From Takakia lepidozioides (lineage: Eukaryota; Streptophyta; Takakiopsida; Takakiales; Takakiaceae), in NCBI GenBank assembly GCA_030704615.1, contig CM060731.1, positions 49,621,241 to 49,685,240 on the forward strand: a DNA stretch of 64,000 nucleotides, written 5' to 3'. A program made the position numbers and the translations under genes. Under the pieces are notes generated by a model that did no database searches, had not been told where the DNA came from, and saw only the letters and a program-made list of their open reading frames with translations. Below are positions 1 to 11,292 of the stretch, piece after piece (within the stretch, counting starts at the first letter, position 1; every line of letters starts with the position of its first letter).

Positions 1-394
1 GTTAAGGGTTAAGTTCTTAGAGCATCCCCACCCTTGAGCCCGAAAAAATCCTTGTAATGCCAAAGATAGTGTCATCGATTCAGGGCCTGCTGGGTTCTGT
101 GGCGCGGCAGCCCGACTCGCTTGTCCCTGAATCGCCCACACTATCCCCCCTCGCCTCCCATTGGCAGGAAGGGGCGAGGTCTCCACCAAGAAGCTGATAG
201 GCACGCGCTTGGTCACGTTGACTTGGATTCAGGGTCGTTCTGTGCACTGAATACGGCGCTCGGTTCAGTGCACTGAACGATATTCAGTGCCCGCTTTTCA
301 TGGGATATAGGGTTTAGTGCATGGGTGGGGACGTGTTCCCGCCCAGCATACCCTCGTATTCCGTTGGCTTGTTGGGTTCAGTGTAGGGTGGGGA
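1..394. other. flank with no gene; TTCAGTGCAC-type palindromes
   Basis: I see no gene here. The stretch carries the palindrome GTTCAGTGCACTGAAC near 252-268 with weaker copies of TTCAGTGC or GTGCACTGAA around it (about 238-290), and an inverted pair GATTCAGGG (from 77) / CCCTGAATC (from 125) with a further direct copy near 225. This is probably the remnant of a small mobile element. It abuts the left LTR of the following element, and no target-site duplication is visible at the junction. Confidence 0.4.
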
Positions 395-1072
395 TGTTAG
401 AGGACTGTCTGGGACTTAGACACTTATACGGGATCTTTAGGGTACCCTTAATTTTTGCACAGACTGAGACCAACAGGAGCCTTAGGGGTGACAGCAGCGC
501 ACTTTAGAAGGGGGTTACACAGCCCGTCACAGCCAACACAGCCCGACACAGCCCATCACAGCCAACACAGCCCGTCACAGCCGACACAGCCAGTAACAGC
601 CCGACACAGCCAAACACAGTCGCACAGCCAGTCACAGCCCGACACAGCCGGTCACAACCCGTCACAGTTTCACACAGCCAGTCACAGCTTGACACAGCTG
701 TCACGACCATAGGGAAAAGATAGCAGGACATGGAACGACTGTGGGGAACAACACCTGCGAAGGGAACATGTTAGTTCACGGACGACGGTTAGTGAGGGAA
801 GCGGTTAAGAACAACGGATAGGAAGATAAAAGGAGGAGCAAGGACTGAAGGGGTGACTTCACGGAGGGACTTGGGGGTCATGCATGAGAGGGGATCGGGC
901 GGAGAGCAAGAACGGAAGCAAAGATGGAGGAGGAGAGATGATTAGTAGATGCTTGTTATATGCAAAGCTGTAGTGATATTGTAGAGCAGATTAGAGACAC
1001 AATGGCTTCGGCCTGATACCTGATAAATCATAATCTGATACTTATACGATACAATCACACTGTGTAGAGAGA
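395..1072 (+). repeat. 5' LTR of Tat-like element
   Basis: It starts TGTTAGAGGACTG and matches 10617-11292 almost base for base; differences are a few substitutions and small length changes in an internal repeat. Positions about 525-705 are a minisatellite of CACAGCC units spaced 9-10 bases apart. The right edge is set where the two copies diverge (after TGTGTAGAGAGA); it does not end in the usual CA, so the true boundary may be some bases earlier. No tRNA-Met primer site follows. Confidence 0.85.
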
Positions 1073-1226
1073 TCTGAGTGAAGTTGTGGAATGAATGGAT
1101 GAGTTGATGGAATCCGATAGATTGATGAAGCAAACTGATACTTAATTATCAATAGTAAGGTAGCTAACATGAATGCGGAAAGGAAAACAAATAGGAAACA
1201 CCCCCATGATACACTAGCTGTAGGTC

Positions 1227-1922
1227 ATGACTGATTGTTCTGAGCGGGCTGAGTACTTAGAGATTTCCAACTCTTCTATCTTGGAGTTTCCGCCTCGGAT
1301 AGCGAAGGGATGGGTGAGTAAAAGCCGCGCGACATTTGGTGACCATACTGGGGAACTGAGTCATGAACAACCAGATGTGACAGGCATCTGGTGGGATCAT
1401 GGTGGTTGGACCATTAAAGAATTTGAAGTGAATCAAATTCCCTGTGGAACGAAGGAAGAAAGATTGTCCAAACAATTCTTTCAAAGGTTCTTGGAATTGC
1501 CAGACGATTGTAAAGAAAATATTCTTAAGCGAGTGCATGATGCTGATCCAGAATGGGGTCTGGAGAAAGGAGTGATAAAGATTTATCAGGTAGCCTGTAG
1601 AGGAAGAGCGCGTTGGTTACCAACGTTGGTTTATGTGATAGCATTGCTATCCATTAAGCGAGTAGAGTTTGAAGGCTGGGAAGAAAGAAAGGTGAATGTT
1701 TATACTCATATGCATGAAGAGCTTGTACTGGTAAAGAATTGGATTCCAAAGGATATTTTGTGGATCAAACTCACACCAAGAACAGCTTTTCAGACTTGTT
1801 TGCCATATGGTTATATGGTAACGGAGACTTCAAGTATAACCAAGGGTGCATTGAAGCTTGAAAGAAACCCAGGCATATACGAGAGATATTACAGAAGAGA
1901 GTTTTGGTTATTGCCACATTAA
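1227..1922 (+). CDS. ORF upstream of gag, unknown function
   Basis: An intact ATG-initiated ORF of 231 codons lies between the 5' LTR and gag, in a different frame from gag. I do not recognise a family. The product is about 27 kDa, Trp- and Arg/Glu-rich (for example GIWWDHGGWTIKEF), with one hydrophobic stretch near residues 132-146 (LPTLVYVIALLSIKR) that is too short and charged to be a confident membrane segment. Ogre/Tat elements of plants are known to carry an ORF1 at this position whose role is unknown; similarity by position is all I can claim. It is the only full-length reading frame of the element without an internal stop, which is notable next to the interrupted gag-pol. Confidence 0.6.
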   Translation: MTDCSERAEYLEISNSSILEFPPRIAKGWVSKSRATFGDHTGELSHEQPDVTGIWWDHGGWTIKEFEVNQIPCGTKEERLSKQFFQRFLELPDDCKENILKRVHDADPEWGLEKGVIKIYQVACRGRARWLPTLVYVIALLSIKRVEFEGWEERKVNVYTHMHEELVLVKNWIPKDILWIKLTPRTAFQTCLPYGYMVTETSSITKGALKLERNPGIYERYYRREFWLLPH

Positions 1923-1944
1923 AAAGAAATGAAAGACATGGGAC

Positions 1945-2190
1945 ATGAGTGATGAAAGAGAAGATAGACGCCAGAGATATTCAGTAAAAAGAGAAATCTA
2001 TCTGAAAGCTAATTATCCATATCTTTGGGAGAGAGGAATAGACATAGGGGAATCATCTGGACCTCTCACCATTAAGATCAAAGAGTACATCACCCATACC
2101 GGAAGAACTAGAGTTGGATACCACTCCTTCTGTTTCTTTGCAAGAAAGATTAAGGGAATTGATACGAGAAGAAGATCAATCACGAGGTGA
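1945..2190 (+). CDS. short ORF, possible gag N-terminus
   Basis: An 81-codon ATG ORF starts 22 bases after the upstream ORF and overlaps the gag frame. It is basic and charged (SDEREDRRQRYSVKREIYL). The gag frame itself is open only from about 2048 and offers no early ATG, so this ORF could supply the gag N-terminus through a single-base indel or a frameshift in the overlap 2048-2190. It is equally possible that it is non-coding. No domain is recognised. Confidence 0.3.
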   Translation: MSDEREDRRQRYSVKREIYLKANYPYLWERGIDIGESSGPLTIKIKEYITHTGRTRVGYHSFCFFARKIKGIDTRRRSITR

Positions 2191-5100
2191 AAGATCTGAG
2201 GTACATCCCTGGATAAAAGATTTGACAGAAATCTTTGATAAGAGTTGGCATGGAACACCAAAAGCAGGAACTCCAGTTTCTGAAGCGGAAGGTGAAGAAG
2301 GAGGAGAGGATGTGGCAGAGCCAACGGAGAGTTCAGACTCTCCAACACCATTGCAGTTGAGTTACATGAGTGAAGAAGAAACCCAAGGACAGAACTTGGA
2401 AGATGAAAACAGGGAGAAGAAATTGGAAGAGTATGAAGAAGTAGACCCAACAGCTGAGGTTGAGACTACAACCAGGACATCCCAACCCGTTGGACCTGGA
2501 TCAAGTGGAGCACTTGGATCACAGGCCAACGAAGGTGTTGGCTCAGGGGGATCAGGCGAGCGGCCTGGATCTGGCTCCGGGGGGACAGGGAGTGTGGGAA
2601 GTAGTGCAACTGAAGCTGGGAATACTGTGAATATCGTGGGGCCAGTAGCAGGGAGTGCTCAAGGGCCACCACTTGGTGGAAGATCCACCACAAAAACAAC
2701 AGGTCCAGAAGGACCAGCACCAGCAAGGGTGCCAGCACCTGTCAGTGGGCAGAAGGTAGGGCCACAGATGGCGTTACAACCAACACGGGCAAAACCACCC
2801 TTTCCAATATATTCAGGAAAAAGGGATCCCGATGTACACATTAGCCAATTTGAGCACATGTGTATAGTGAACAATGAGAATGGCGATGATGCCAAGATGA
2901 GATTGTTTCCTTGTTCACTTATCAAGAAAGCAAGTGAATGGTATGCAAGATTCCCTGATAATCATTTCCTAACCTGGAATGGCTTGAATACAACATTTCG
3001 AAATAGGTTCAGAACAAGTAAAACTGAGGATGAAGTGTATGGAAGTTTACAACAGTTAAAGCAAAAGAAGCATGAAACTGTTGAGGAGTATATGGAAAAG
3101 ATGGAATTGATGATGAAAAAGCTGGCTGCAGTACCAGCACCCGGTTTACAATAGACTTGGTTTGTGAGTGGACTAAGACCAGAGTTGCAAAAGAAAGTGG
3201 ATATGTTACCCCATAATACAGTGGAGGAGGCATTTGAAACTGCAAACAAAATTGAGCAATTGGGAATGCTCAGGAGAGAGAAAAGGGATGATGCGGACTC
3301 TGAGGATGAGTCAGATGAAGAAGAAGAGCAAGAACTAAAAAGGAAGAGTAAGAGAAAGGAGAAGTTGAAGAGGGATAACTATGAAAAAAGATTGGAAGAA
3401 ATCTTGAAGAAGTATGCCACAGAGGCTGCAACACATTGGAGGAAGGGTGTATGGTGTGCAAAGTGCCAAAATGAAGGCCATACCACCACAGAATGCCACA
3501 TGAAGGAGAAACACTGTACTATCTGTAAAATGGATAACCATTCTACTGAGAATTGTTACTACAACAGAAGGACAGCTGCAAGAGAACCTAGGCAAGTAAG
3601 GGTGCATCAGGTGCAGCCCCAGCCAAGAAGAAACAATGATCAGGACCACTATGGTAGGTCTGGTGGTTATAACAATGGCATGGAAGGGAGAGGTAATTCA
3701 AGAGGAAATTACCAAGGGAATTCCAGAGGCAACTATCAGGGTAATCCAAGGGGGAATTACCAGCCCGGGAATCAGGATTATAGAAATAATCCAAGAACAG
3801 ACCAAGGGCGAGGACCCAATGGTGAAGAACTATGTTACTATTGTAATCAGCCAGGACATCGCAGGGCAGCCTGTTCATTCTGGATAAGACACCAGAATGA
3901 GATGAGAGCTCCTGTGAATGAGGGCCCAGTGGTGGCAGCTCACATGGTTAGGCCATGTGTTGTACCAGAAGTAAGTACAATGATAGTAACCAGAAGCAAA
4001 GCCAAACTAATACCTCCAGTAGCTGAGGAAGATGATGATAATGAAGATGGCAGTGATATGCGTGAAGATGAAGAGACTTGGAAAGATGAGAAGGAACTGC
4101 ACAAGGAAGTGGCAAATACCATAAGGGAAATGCAGAAGAGTACTGATATTCCTGTGGCAGATTCCTCTGATTCTCATGGAGAAGAAGAAGTGAGTGAGGA
4201 TGAAAGGAAGAAAGAAGATGCAGACATGCAAAGTAATGAAGAGACTTTGGCTGAAGTAATATGCCAGACCAAAGCAGAGATTACCATTGGACAACTATTG
4301 GCTGTGGCACCTTATTGTAGGCACAGGCTGTATCAAGCAATCAATCGAATTGCCCAGGAGACAGGAAACACAGACCTGAACAGCAAGGTGACCAGTTATA
4401 ATGTGAAGTCGGAAGGGCGAGAAACAGTCATGGACTTTGATGATTCTATGCCAGTAATCCAATTGAGAATTGGAAGCACAGAACTAACTGATGTACTGAT
4501 AGATGGAGGTTCTGGAGTAAATATCATGACAGACCAATTAAGAAAGAAGCTTGGTCTAAGTAACATGAAACCAGCCCCATTTACAGTAACAATGGCAGAT
4601 CAAAGAAGTGTACAGCCATTGGGATTAATAAGAAGAGTTAAGATACAGATACAGAAGATGATCTTTATGATCACAGTAACTGTGTTGAAGATGGATGAAG
4701 TCATGGAGGCTTACTCCTTATTATTGGGACGTCCGTGGCTGAAACAGGCCAGGGTATTCCATGACTGGAATTATCAGTTACTAACCGTGCATAATGGGAT
4801 ACACGAGATACAAATTACCACAAAGAAATCTAGTAGATTACCTGCTACAAGAAGACCTCGAGGAGTCAGAGAGTATGATTGGAAAGGAGGACTGGATGAG
4901 GAACAGGAAGCTACCCTATTTGCTGCACACCCAGAGTGGGAGCAGGTTGCAGAGATGCGGCTGGAAAGCCTAAGTTGTTTAAGAGGTATCTGCTGTGGTG
5001 TAGTGACAGCAACACCAACTGAAGAGGAAACCAGCAGTTACCCATCACATTTCTATGAAGAAAGAGAAGGAGAAATGGAAATCCTAGAGGAACCAGCCAC

Positions 5101-5281
5101 TGTGAGCTTACAGGATGAAGTGGTGACTGGTTGGACAATCACAGCTGATGAGCAGGTGAGGGAAGTGAATGTGGGAACTAAAGAGGAACCGAGGATGGTG
5201 AAAGTAGGAGCTGATTTGGAGCCGGAATTCTTTGAAGAAACTAAAAGCTTGTTCATCAAATACAAAGATGTATTTGCTTGA
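2114..5281 (+). pseudogene. gag-protease polyprotein, two in-frame stops
   Basis: One reading frame runs from about 2048 to 5281. The capsid-type retrotransposon gag region lies around 2790-3240 (motifs ASEWYARFPDNHF, WFVSGLRPELQ). Three CCHC-type knuckles follow: CAKCQNEGHTTTEC (about 3458), CTICKMDNHSTENC (about 3518) and CYYCNQPGHRRAAC (about 3833). A Gly/Asn/Arg-rich RGNYQGN tandem stretch lies between them (about 3690-3790). Then comes an acidic linker and an aspartic protease whose active site reads IDGGSGVN (about 4498) instead of DTG/DSG, a form common in plant elements. TAG at 3152-3154 splits the capsid and TGA at 5279-5281 ends the frame exactly where related proteins read KYKDVFAWSY, so this TGA replaces a Trp codon. 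There are no frameshifts. Confidence 0.8.
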
Positions 5282-5287
5282 AGCTAT

Positions 5288-5787
5288 NNNNNNNNNNNNN
5301 NNNNNNNNNNNNNNNNNNNNNNNNNNNNNNNNNNNNNNNNNNNNNNNNNNNNNNNNNNNNNNNNNNNNNNNNNNNNNNNNNNNNNNNNNNNNNNNNNNNN
5401 NNNNNNNNNNNNNNNNNNNNNNNNNNNNNNNNNNNNNNNNNNNNNNNNNNNNNNNNNNNNNNNNNNNNNNNNNNNNNNNNNNNNNNNNNNNNNNNNNNNN
5501 NNNNNNNNNNNNNNNNNNNNNNNNNNNNNNNNNNNNNNNNNNNNNNNNNNNNNNNNNNNNNNNNNNNNNNNNNNNNNNNNNNNNNNNNNNNNNNNNNNNN
5601 NNNNNNNNNNNNNNNNNNNNNNNNNNNNNNNNNNNNNNNNNNNNNNNNNNNNNNNNNNNNNNNNNNNNNNNNNNNNNNNNNNNNNNNNNNNNNNNNNNNN
5701 NNNNNNNNNNNNNNNNNNNNNNNNNNNNNNNNNNNNNNNNNNNNNNNNNNNNNNNNNNNNNNNNNNNNNNNNNNNNNNNNNNNNNNN
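5288..5787. other. assembly gap (500 N)
   Basis: Exactly 500 N. The coding sequence before it stops at the start of reverse transcriptase, and the sequence after it resumes at the integrase C-terminus. A normal pol needs roughly 2.5-3 kb here, so the gap length is nominal. Confidence 0.95.
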
Positions 5788-7269
5788 TGGAAAGGACCTT
5801 ATGTCATACAAAAGATGTATGATAACAACACCGCCATGTTACAAACCATTAACAAAGAAATGCTGGGAAGAGTCAATGCCAATAAGTTAAAGGGATATAG
5901 TGGTATCCATGACAAACCATTGCAGCATGATTTGCATGTTGAAACGCAAGAGCAGTCACGGGCTGCGCCAGTGTTACCAACGGAGTATGGAGCACTTGTC
6001 GCTAGGCCAAGCATATATGACCAGGGCGGGCAGAACAAACGTGACACAGCCTATCACAGCCCATCAAGGCGAAGCACAGCCTATCACAGTCCATCACGAC
6101 GTGACACAGCCAATCACAGCCTATCAAGGCGAAACACAGCCTATCACAGCCCAGCACAATGTGACACAGCCTATCACAGCCCAACACGGCGCAACACAGC
6201 CTATCACAACCTACCACCGCGTGTCACAGCCTATCACAGCTTACCACAGTGCATCACAGTCTATCACAGCGTACCACAGTATGACACAACCTGTCACAGC
6301 TCAACACAGCCTACTAGGGTTACACGATCCATAGAATCAGTGACAGGTGGACGCCCAATAACTTCAGGAAAATGGCCGACGGAAGAAAGGACGGAAACCA
6401 GTTTAAAAATAGACACGTGGAAGTCAGGGCGCGACACACAGCTGAGAAGGAAGTGCAAGAACAGGTGTCATCAAGAAAGAGGACAAAGATGGCCGTCAAA
6501 GTACCTACTTAGCGCGTCAATTCGGATGAATGGCGGGCCCATTAATAAATACGGAAAAAGGGGAACGGAACAAACAACAAGTACAGAAAAGCGAAATTCT
6601 TGTCACATGTGTGATCCTAGTGGACAATCCAGCAGGGAAAGCCCACTAAAGAAAATTAAATTTAAAATCCAGTCACAGCGGTTACAGCCAATCGAAAACC
6701 AAAAAAAGGATCAAGAAATTAGAGGGAATTTAAGCACAAGAGTCGGCGTCGTTCTAAGTAACGGGCGTCTCGACGGGACAGACCATCAATGCTATAGCTT
6801 GGAAGCTATGGAGGAACTAACAGACTATACGCTTGCAATATTACTTACGCAGTGGCATAGACACGAAAGAACAGAGCGGAGCTTTTCTCTTGATCGATGC
6901 TTGCAAGCTCCACAGGCTTACAAGAAATTACCCATAGCTTTTTGTGGCAACCATACGTTTATGCTTTGTGCACTACAGGCATTTCTTCAATTGTTACGGC
7001 CAAAACATTTCTACAGGTCTAGAATGAAGAGAGTGAGAGGAATGGAGGAAATCAGGGTGAAGAGCACCACAATTCTGCAAAAACAAACAATTGCTACCCC
7101 ACAGGCGATGCAGATACTGAAGGAGCTGAGATTGCAAGGATTGCAAAGCAAAGATTGGACATTGCACCATAGACAATACATGTTACAATTCTTACAGAAC
7201 TTTGAGCCAAGGACGGGAGCAACAACGGTGAAGGGAGTTGAATTAGTAATTACTCCCCTATACCTATAG
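5788..7269 (+). pseudogene. integrase C-terminal tail fused to decapeptide-repeat ORF
   Basis: The open frame leaving the gap begins with the integrase C-terminal (GPY/F-like) stretch WKGPYVIQKMYDNNTAML and continues without a stop through nine copies of a ten-residue repeat (TAYHSPSRR type, 6040-6312) and a region I cannot classify (6313-7266). It ends at TAG 7267-7269 and the same frame continues beyond. The part around 6880-7266 plus the start of the next segment loosely recalls the plant transposon-protein domain found in downstream ORFs of Athila/Tat elements; that is a low-confidence impression. Confidence 0.55.
6040..6312 (+). repeat. coding tandem repeat, 30-bp unit
   Basis: About nine tandem 30-bp units built from the 10-base word CACAGCC(T/C)AT. 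In frame they encode (D/S/N/V)TAYHS(P/L)(S/A/T)(R/Q)R-type decapeptides with increasing divergence towards the 3' end. The same CACAGCC word forms the minisatellite in both LTRs of this element. Confidence 0.85.
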
Positions 7270-10200
7270 CAATTGTTTCGATTGCCAGCAGGCCAGGTGC
7301 ATGTGGAGGAGCACAGGGCAAGACTGCAAATAGGGGACTTATTCCAAGAAGGGAGTTTATTTAAAACTCAGTGTTATGCTTGTACCAAGGCCGTGTACCC
7401 AGGGCTTAAGGAGGTAGGCCAGGTATTGAACGTTCTGTTTGCCATGAAACAGAACCAACAGTATTTGAGCAGATCCTTCACAGAGGAAATACTCAAAGCC
7501 CTGAGAGGAGAAGAGGTAGAATGGGCGGACATAATGTACAACGCACTGGTAGAGGAGATGAAAAGATTACAGGGTACTGCCGCAAAGTTTCCTATCATAG
7601 TGTCTGGCCCAATCATTGCTCAAATAATTCTTGATTCTGGCATCCTTGATGCTCGAGAAAGAAAGGAGATGGGAGTGTTTGAGCCAGAAACCACTGCAAT
7701 GGAAGAGCAAGGCTCTTCACACAGTGAGGGTGGAATGGCAGGACAACACGAGAATAAGAGACAGAGGCGCGGAAAGACTGTAGTGGCGGATCCACTGGCT
7801 TCACGGAATCCGCGTGATAATGTTTCCCAAGTTTTTGTGCAGGAAGGGGCACAGCAGCACAGAGAACTGCTATTACTAGAAGCAGGACCTTCAGAGAGGG
7901 AAGAGGAAGTTACTTCAGTATCACAGCCATCACAGCCAGAGGAGCGGCTTGTCACAAGGTTACAAGTTATCCATGCAGCTCAACCAGAAATAATTGATTT
8001 GGAAAAAGAAGGGTTAGATATTCCAACTACAGAACAGATAGTGGCAGAAATTGAGAAGGGGGACCTTCTCTATGAATATTCTGGTCTGGTCAAGGAGGCA
8101 GAGATTCCAGAGGTGCAACAGTTGCCCAAGGGAAATCCTGAGGTGCATATAATACACACACCTGTGTCGGAGGTACCACAGGTAGAATGTCAAGACACTG
8201 CAGCACCGGTGATGGATGAAGTGGTTCAGGAAGAAAATCCGGTGGGACAATGGCCTGAGTGGTTCGTGAGACATCACACGGTTGAGGATCAGGAGGAACA
8301 GCAGCAACCTCACCATGATGACCCTCAACAGGCAATGCTGATGAGTTCCATAGGCAGGACACTTAATTTGTTGGGGACTTATGTCAAATCCCATGTTCCA
8401 ACTACCCAATTGACAACCTTGAGAGAGGAACTCAGGAAGGAGTTTGAGGCTCGACTAGCCACTGAGTGTGCAAACAACGTCGATGAGGAGGTCACTCTCA
8501 AGATGCAGCAAGACTTGGAGAATACAGAAGCGGCTTTGCAATTGGCCAAGGAACAATTGATTGAGGCAAGCCTCGCGCAAGACCAGTTGCACGAAGCACA
8601 TAAGCAACAGCTATACCAAATGCAGGTGCAGCATGAAAGCAAGTTGCAAGAAGTGAATGCACTACATACGGAGTTGCAGACAGTGCATGACAGGATGGCC
8701 ATACAATGTGCTACACTCACAACTATGCTTGACCAAACTACAAAAGAAATAAACAGTCAAGCAGAAAAAAATATGAAGGCAGAAGCAGAGAATGTTGAGC
8801 AAATGAAACTCATTGTCGATATGAAGAATACAATCTGTCGCAATGAGGATACTTTCAAGCAATACAGGCAGATTGAAGCTGATCAAGAGAAGCACATCCT
8901 GGAGTTGCAACAAACGATCATGGCCAATAGAAATGAAATCTCGGTCAATACCAAGGCTTGGAAGGAAGCCAATAATCTACTTGCTGCCTATTCGAATTTG
9001 GTTGAACCTCATGCGAAGCGCATGGAGGCTTTACAACAGCAATAAGATGTGTACAAACTAAGAGAGGAGCACACTCTCAGAGGAACCACAAGCAACTTGG
9101 TGGATAACCACCTTATGCAGGTCTGGTTAGCACAAGGCCCAGTGGAGGGCAAAGCACCACGAAAGCTCACCCAAAGCGAGATGAATGAACTCAGACTCCA
9201 AGTGCAGAACATTGCCACAACTACTATAGACAATGTCTATAGTAGTATAGCGGAGTTACAGGAAGATGTAGACGGACTGCAGACTCAAGTGGAAGACCTC
9301 ACTTCAAATATCGACAAAAGAGCCTATATACCTGAGGAACAGTTAATGGCTTCTTATTTACAAGCCAGAACTTTGGCTTTTTAGTCTTCTTCACAGGAGG
9401 TGCAGGAGATGCCAATGATACAAGAGCCAGTACCACCAACACCACAACAAGTCACTATACCAGTAGCTGAACCTGTTGTTACTACAACCACACCACAGCC
9501 ACCACAGCCTGAGGTATGGGGCAATGCTGCTTTTAACCCACCTAAAACTCCAGCTGCAAGGGAGTACAGTAGGGCTATGATTATGCCCTTCAACCAAATT
9601 CCCATCATGTTGGATTTGGCTTGGAAAGAATTTAGTCCTCCGCAGTCATTCGCACATTACTACCAAATCATGCGCATTTGGCTGCCAGTGGCAACTAGGA
9701 CTAAAGTTCTTCCGAACAATCGACATATTGAGGATCATCACTTTGCACAATACTGGCATGAGGCAAGTACAATGTTGAAGGAATTAATTGCCTTCCAAGT
9801 TGTACATGGATTCATTTATACCAAGACCAAAGAGGTAGCAAGTATTGTCATGGGATGCGGGTTATACTACGCTGCTTGTTTTCTGGTACGTTATCACATT
9901 GAGCAGCACAAGATGCAATCGCGCTTTCTGAGTTATTCCAGTGGGGATCATTGGGTCTTACCTTCAGTGCCACCTCATATGTACCTATATGAGGCAAAAA
10001 TTATGATGCAAAAGGATTCTCAAATTCGTTCATGGTTTCAAACGGCCTGGAACAATTTGTCAACACAGAAATTCGGCATTGATGATATTTTCTATAAGGG
10101 ACATGTGGCATGGAAATACTTGCACGGTGCACAAGTAATTGGTACCCCACTCACCTGGACAGACAAGGAGCTCAGTGTCTTCACCAATTTTGCTGTTCAA

Positions 10201-10578
10201 CGTTTACAGCAAGTTTTAAAATATAAACTTCCAGACATGATAGGACAACATTGTATGCCCCAGAGGATTCCACAAAAAGTTCGACAATTAAAACACCTGA
10301 GAGGCGATGAGGATTATGATACAACTGTTTCTTCAGTGGATTCTTTTGACATGGGAGAAGACTATGCAATTCAGATGGCAGAGAAGAAGCGACGGGGGTC
10401 TCCTATGCCTGAAAAGTTACCTCGATATCAGCCTCCAGAGGGCCTCACTTATCCGGGTAGTGTTCAAACATCTCCGTCAACCAGTGACAGACCTCGGGCT
10501 CGTACACACAGTCCGCCACGAAACTCTCAACGTCAGAAAGGTGCTCACTCACAAAGGTTTGCTAATCGCAATCAGTAA
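7270..10578 (+). pseudogene. long downstream ORF with coiled coil, two in-frame stops
   Basis: The same frame as 5788-7269 continues for about 1,100 codons, cut by TAA 9043-9045 and TAG 9382-9384 and ending at TAA 10576-10578. The first third is acidic and Gln/Glu-rich. Residues encoded at about 8400-9040 form a long coiled coil with many Gln, Leu and Glu heptads (for example LEEELRKEFEARL-like, QLYQMQVQHESKLQEV). The segment 9049-9370 also looks helical. 9540-10250 encodes a folded-looking, aromatic-rich domain (SFAHYYQIMRIWLP, HHFAQYWHEASTMLKEL) that I do not recognise; the end is basic and Ser/Pro-rich. It occupies the place of env-like or extra ORFs in large plant Ty3/gypsy elements. No signal peptide or clear membrane anchor is seen, so I do not call it an envelope. 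Confidence 0.55.
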
Positions 10579-10600
10579 ACCGTGAGGACACGGCTTTTTG

Positions 10601-10613
10601 AGAGGGGAAGGGG
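10601..10613 (+). promoter_or_regulatory. polypurine tract
   Basis: AGAGGGGAAGGGG lies three bases before the right LTR, the standard place for the plus-strand primer of an LTR element. Confidence 0.75.
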
Positions 10614-10616
10614 TAA

Positions 10617-11292
10617 TGTTAGAGGACTGTCTGGGACTTAGACACTTATACGGGATCTTTAGGGTACCCTTAATTTTTGCACAGACTGAGACCAACAGGA
10701 GCCTTAGGGGTGACAGCAGCACACTTTAGAAGGGGGTTACACAGCCCGTCACAGCCAACACAGCCCATCACAGCCAACACAGCCCGTCACAGCCGACACA
10801 GCCACACAGCCAGTAACAGCCCGACACAGCCAAACACAGTCGCACAGCCAGTCACAACCCGACATAGCCGGTCACAACCCGTCACAGTTTCACACAGCCA
10901 GTCACAGCTTGACACAGCTGTCACGACCATAGGGAAAGGATAGCAGGACAGGGAACGACTGTGGGGAACAACACCTGCGAAGGGAACATGTTAGTTCACG
11001 GACGACGGTTAGTGAGGGAAGCGGTTAAGAACAACGGGTAGGAAGATAAAAGGAGGAGCAAGGACTGAAGGGGGGACTTCACGGAGGGACTTGGGGGTCA
11101 TGCATGAGAGGGGATCGGGCGAAGAGCAAGAACGGAAGCAAAGATGGAGGAGGAGAGATGATTAGTAGATGCTTGTTATATGCAAAGCTGTAGTGATATT
11201 GTAGAGCAGATTAGAGACACAATGGCTTCGGCCTGATACCTGATAAATCATAATCTGATACTTATACGATACAATCACACTGTGTAGAGAGA
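10617..11292 (+). repeat. 3' LTR of Tat-like element
   Basis: It matches 395-1072 except for a few substitutions and length variation in the CACAGCC minisatellite (about 10740-10925). Near identity of the two LTRs suggests recent insertion on a genomic time scale. Confidence 0.85.

Larger units (their letters stand above)
395..11292 (+). mobile_element. Tat/Ogre-like Ty3/gypsy LTR retrotransposon
   Basis: Two near-identical direct repeats (395-1072 and 10617-11292) enclose, in order on the plus strand, an extra ORF, gag with zinc knuckles, an aspartic protease, a 500-N gap, an integrase C-terminal tail and a downstream region of about 1,600 codons. A purine tract sits immediately before the right LTR. 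The protease motif (IDGGSGVNIM), the end of the protease region (KYKDVFA) and the tail after the gap (WKGPYVI) are typical of plant Ty3/gypsy elements. An ORF before gag and a long ORF after pol recall the Tat/Ogre and Athila groups; that placement is inference because the RT is missing. No 5-bp target duplication is evident, so an end may have been rearranged. Confidence 0.8.

Noticed and set aside
504-731. Cys-rich minus-strand ORF over the LTR minisatellite
   Set aside because: It is only the reverse reading of CACAGCC repeats, with no start context or homology.
7270-10578. Envelope-like protein of the Tat-like element
   Set aside because: No signal peptide, clear membrane anchor or cleavage site is visible, only a coiled coil and an unknown domain.
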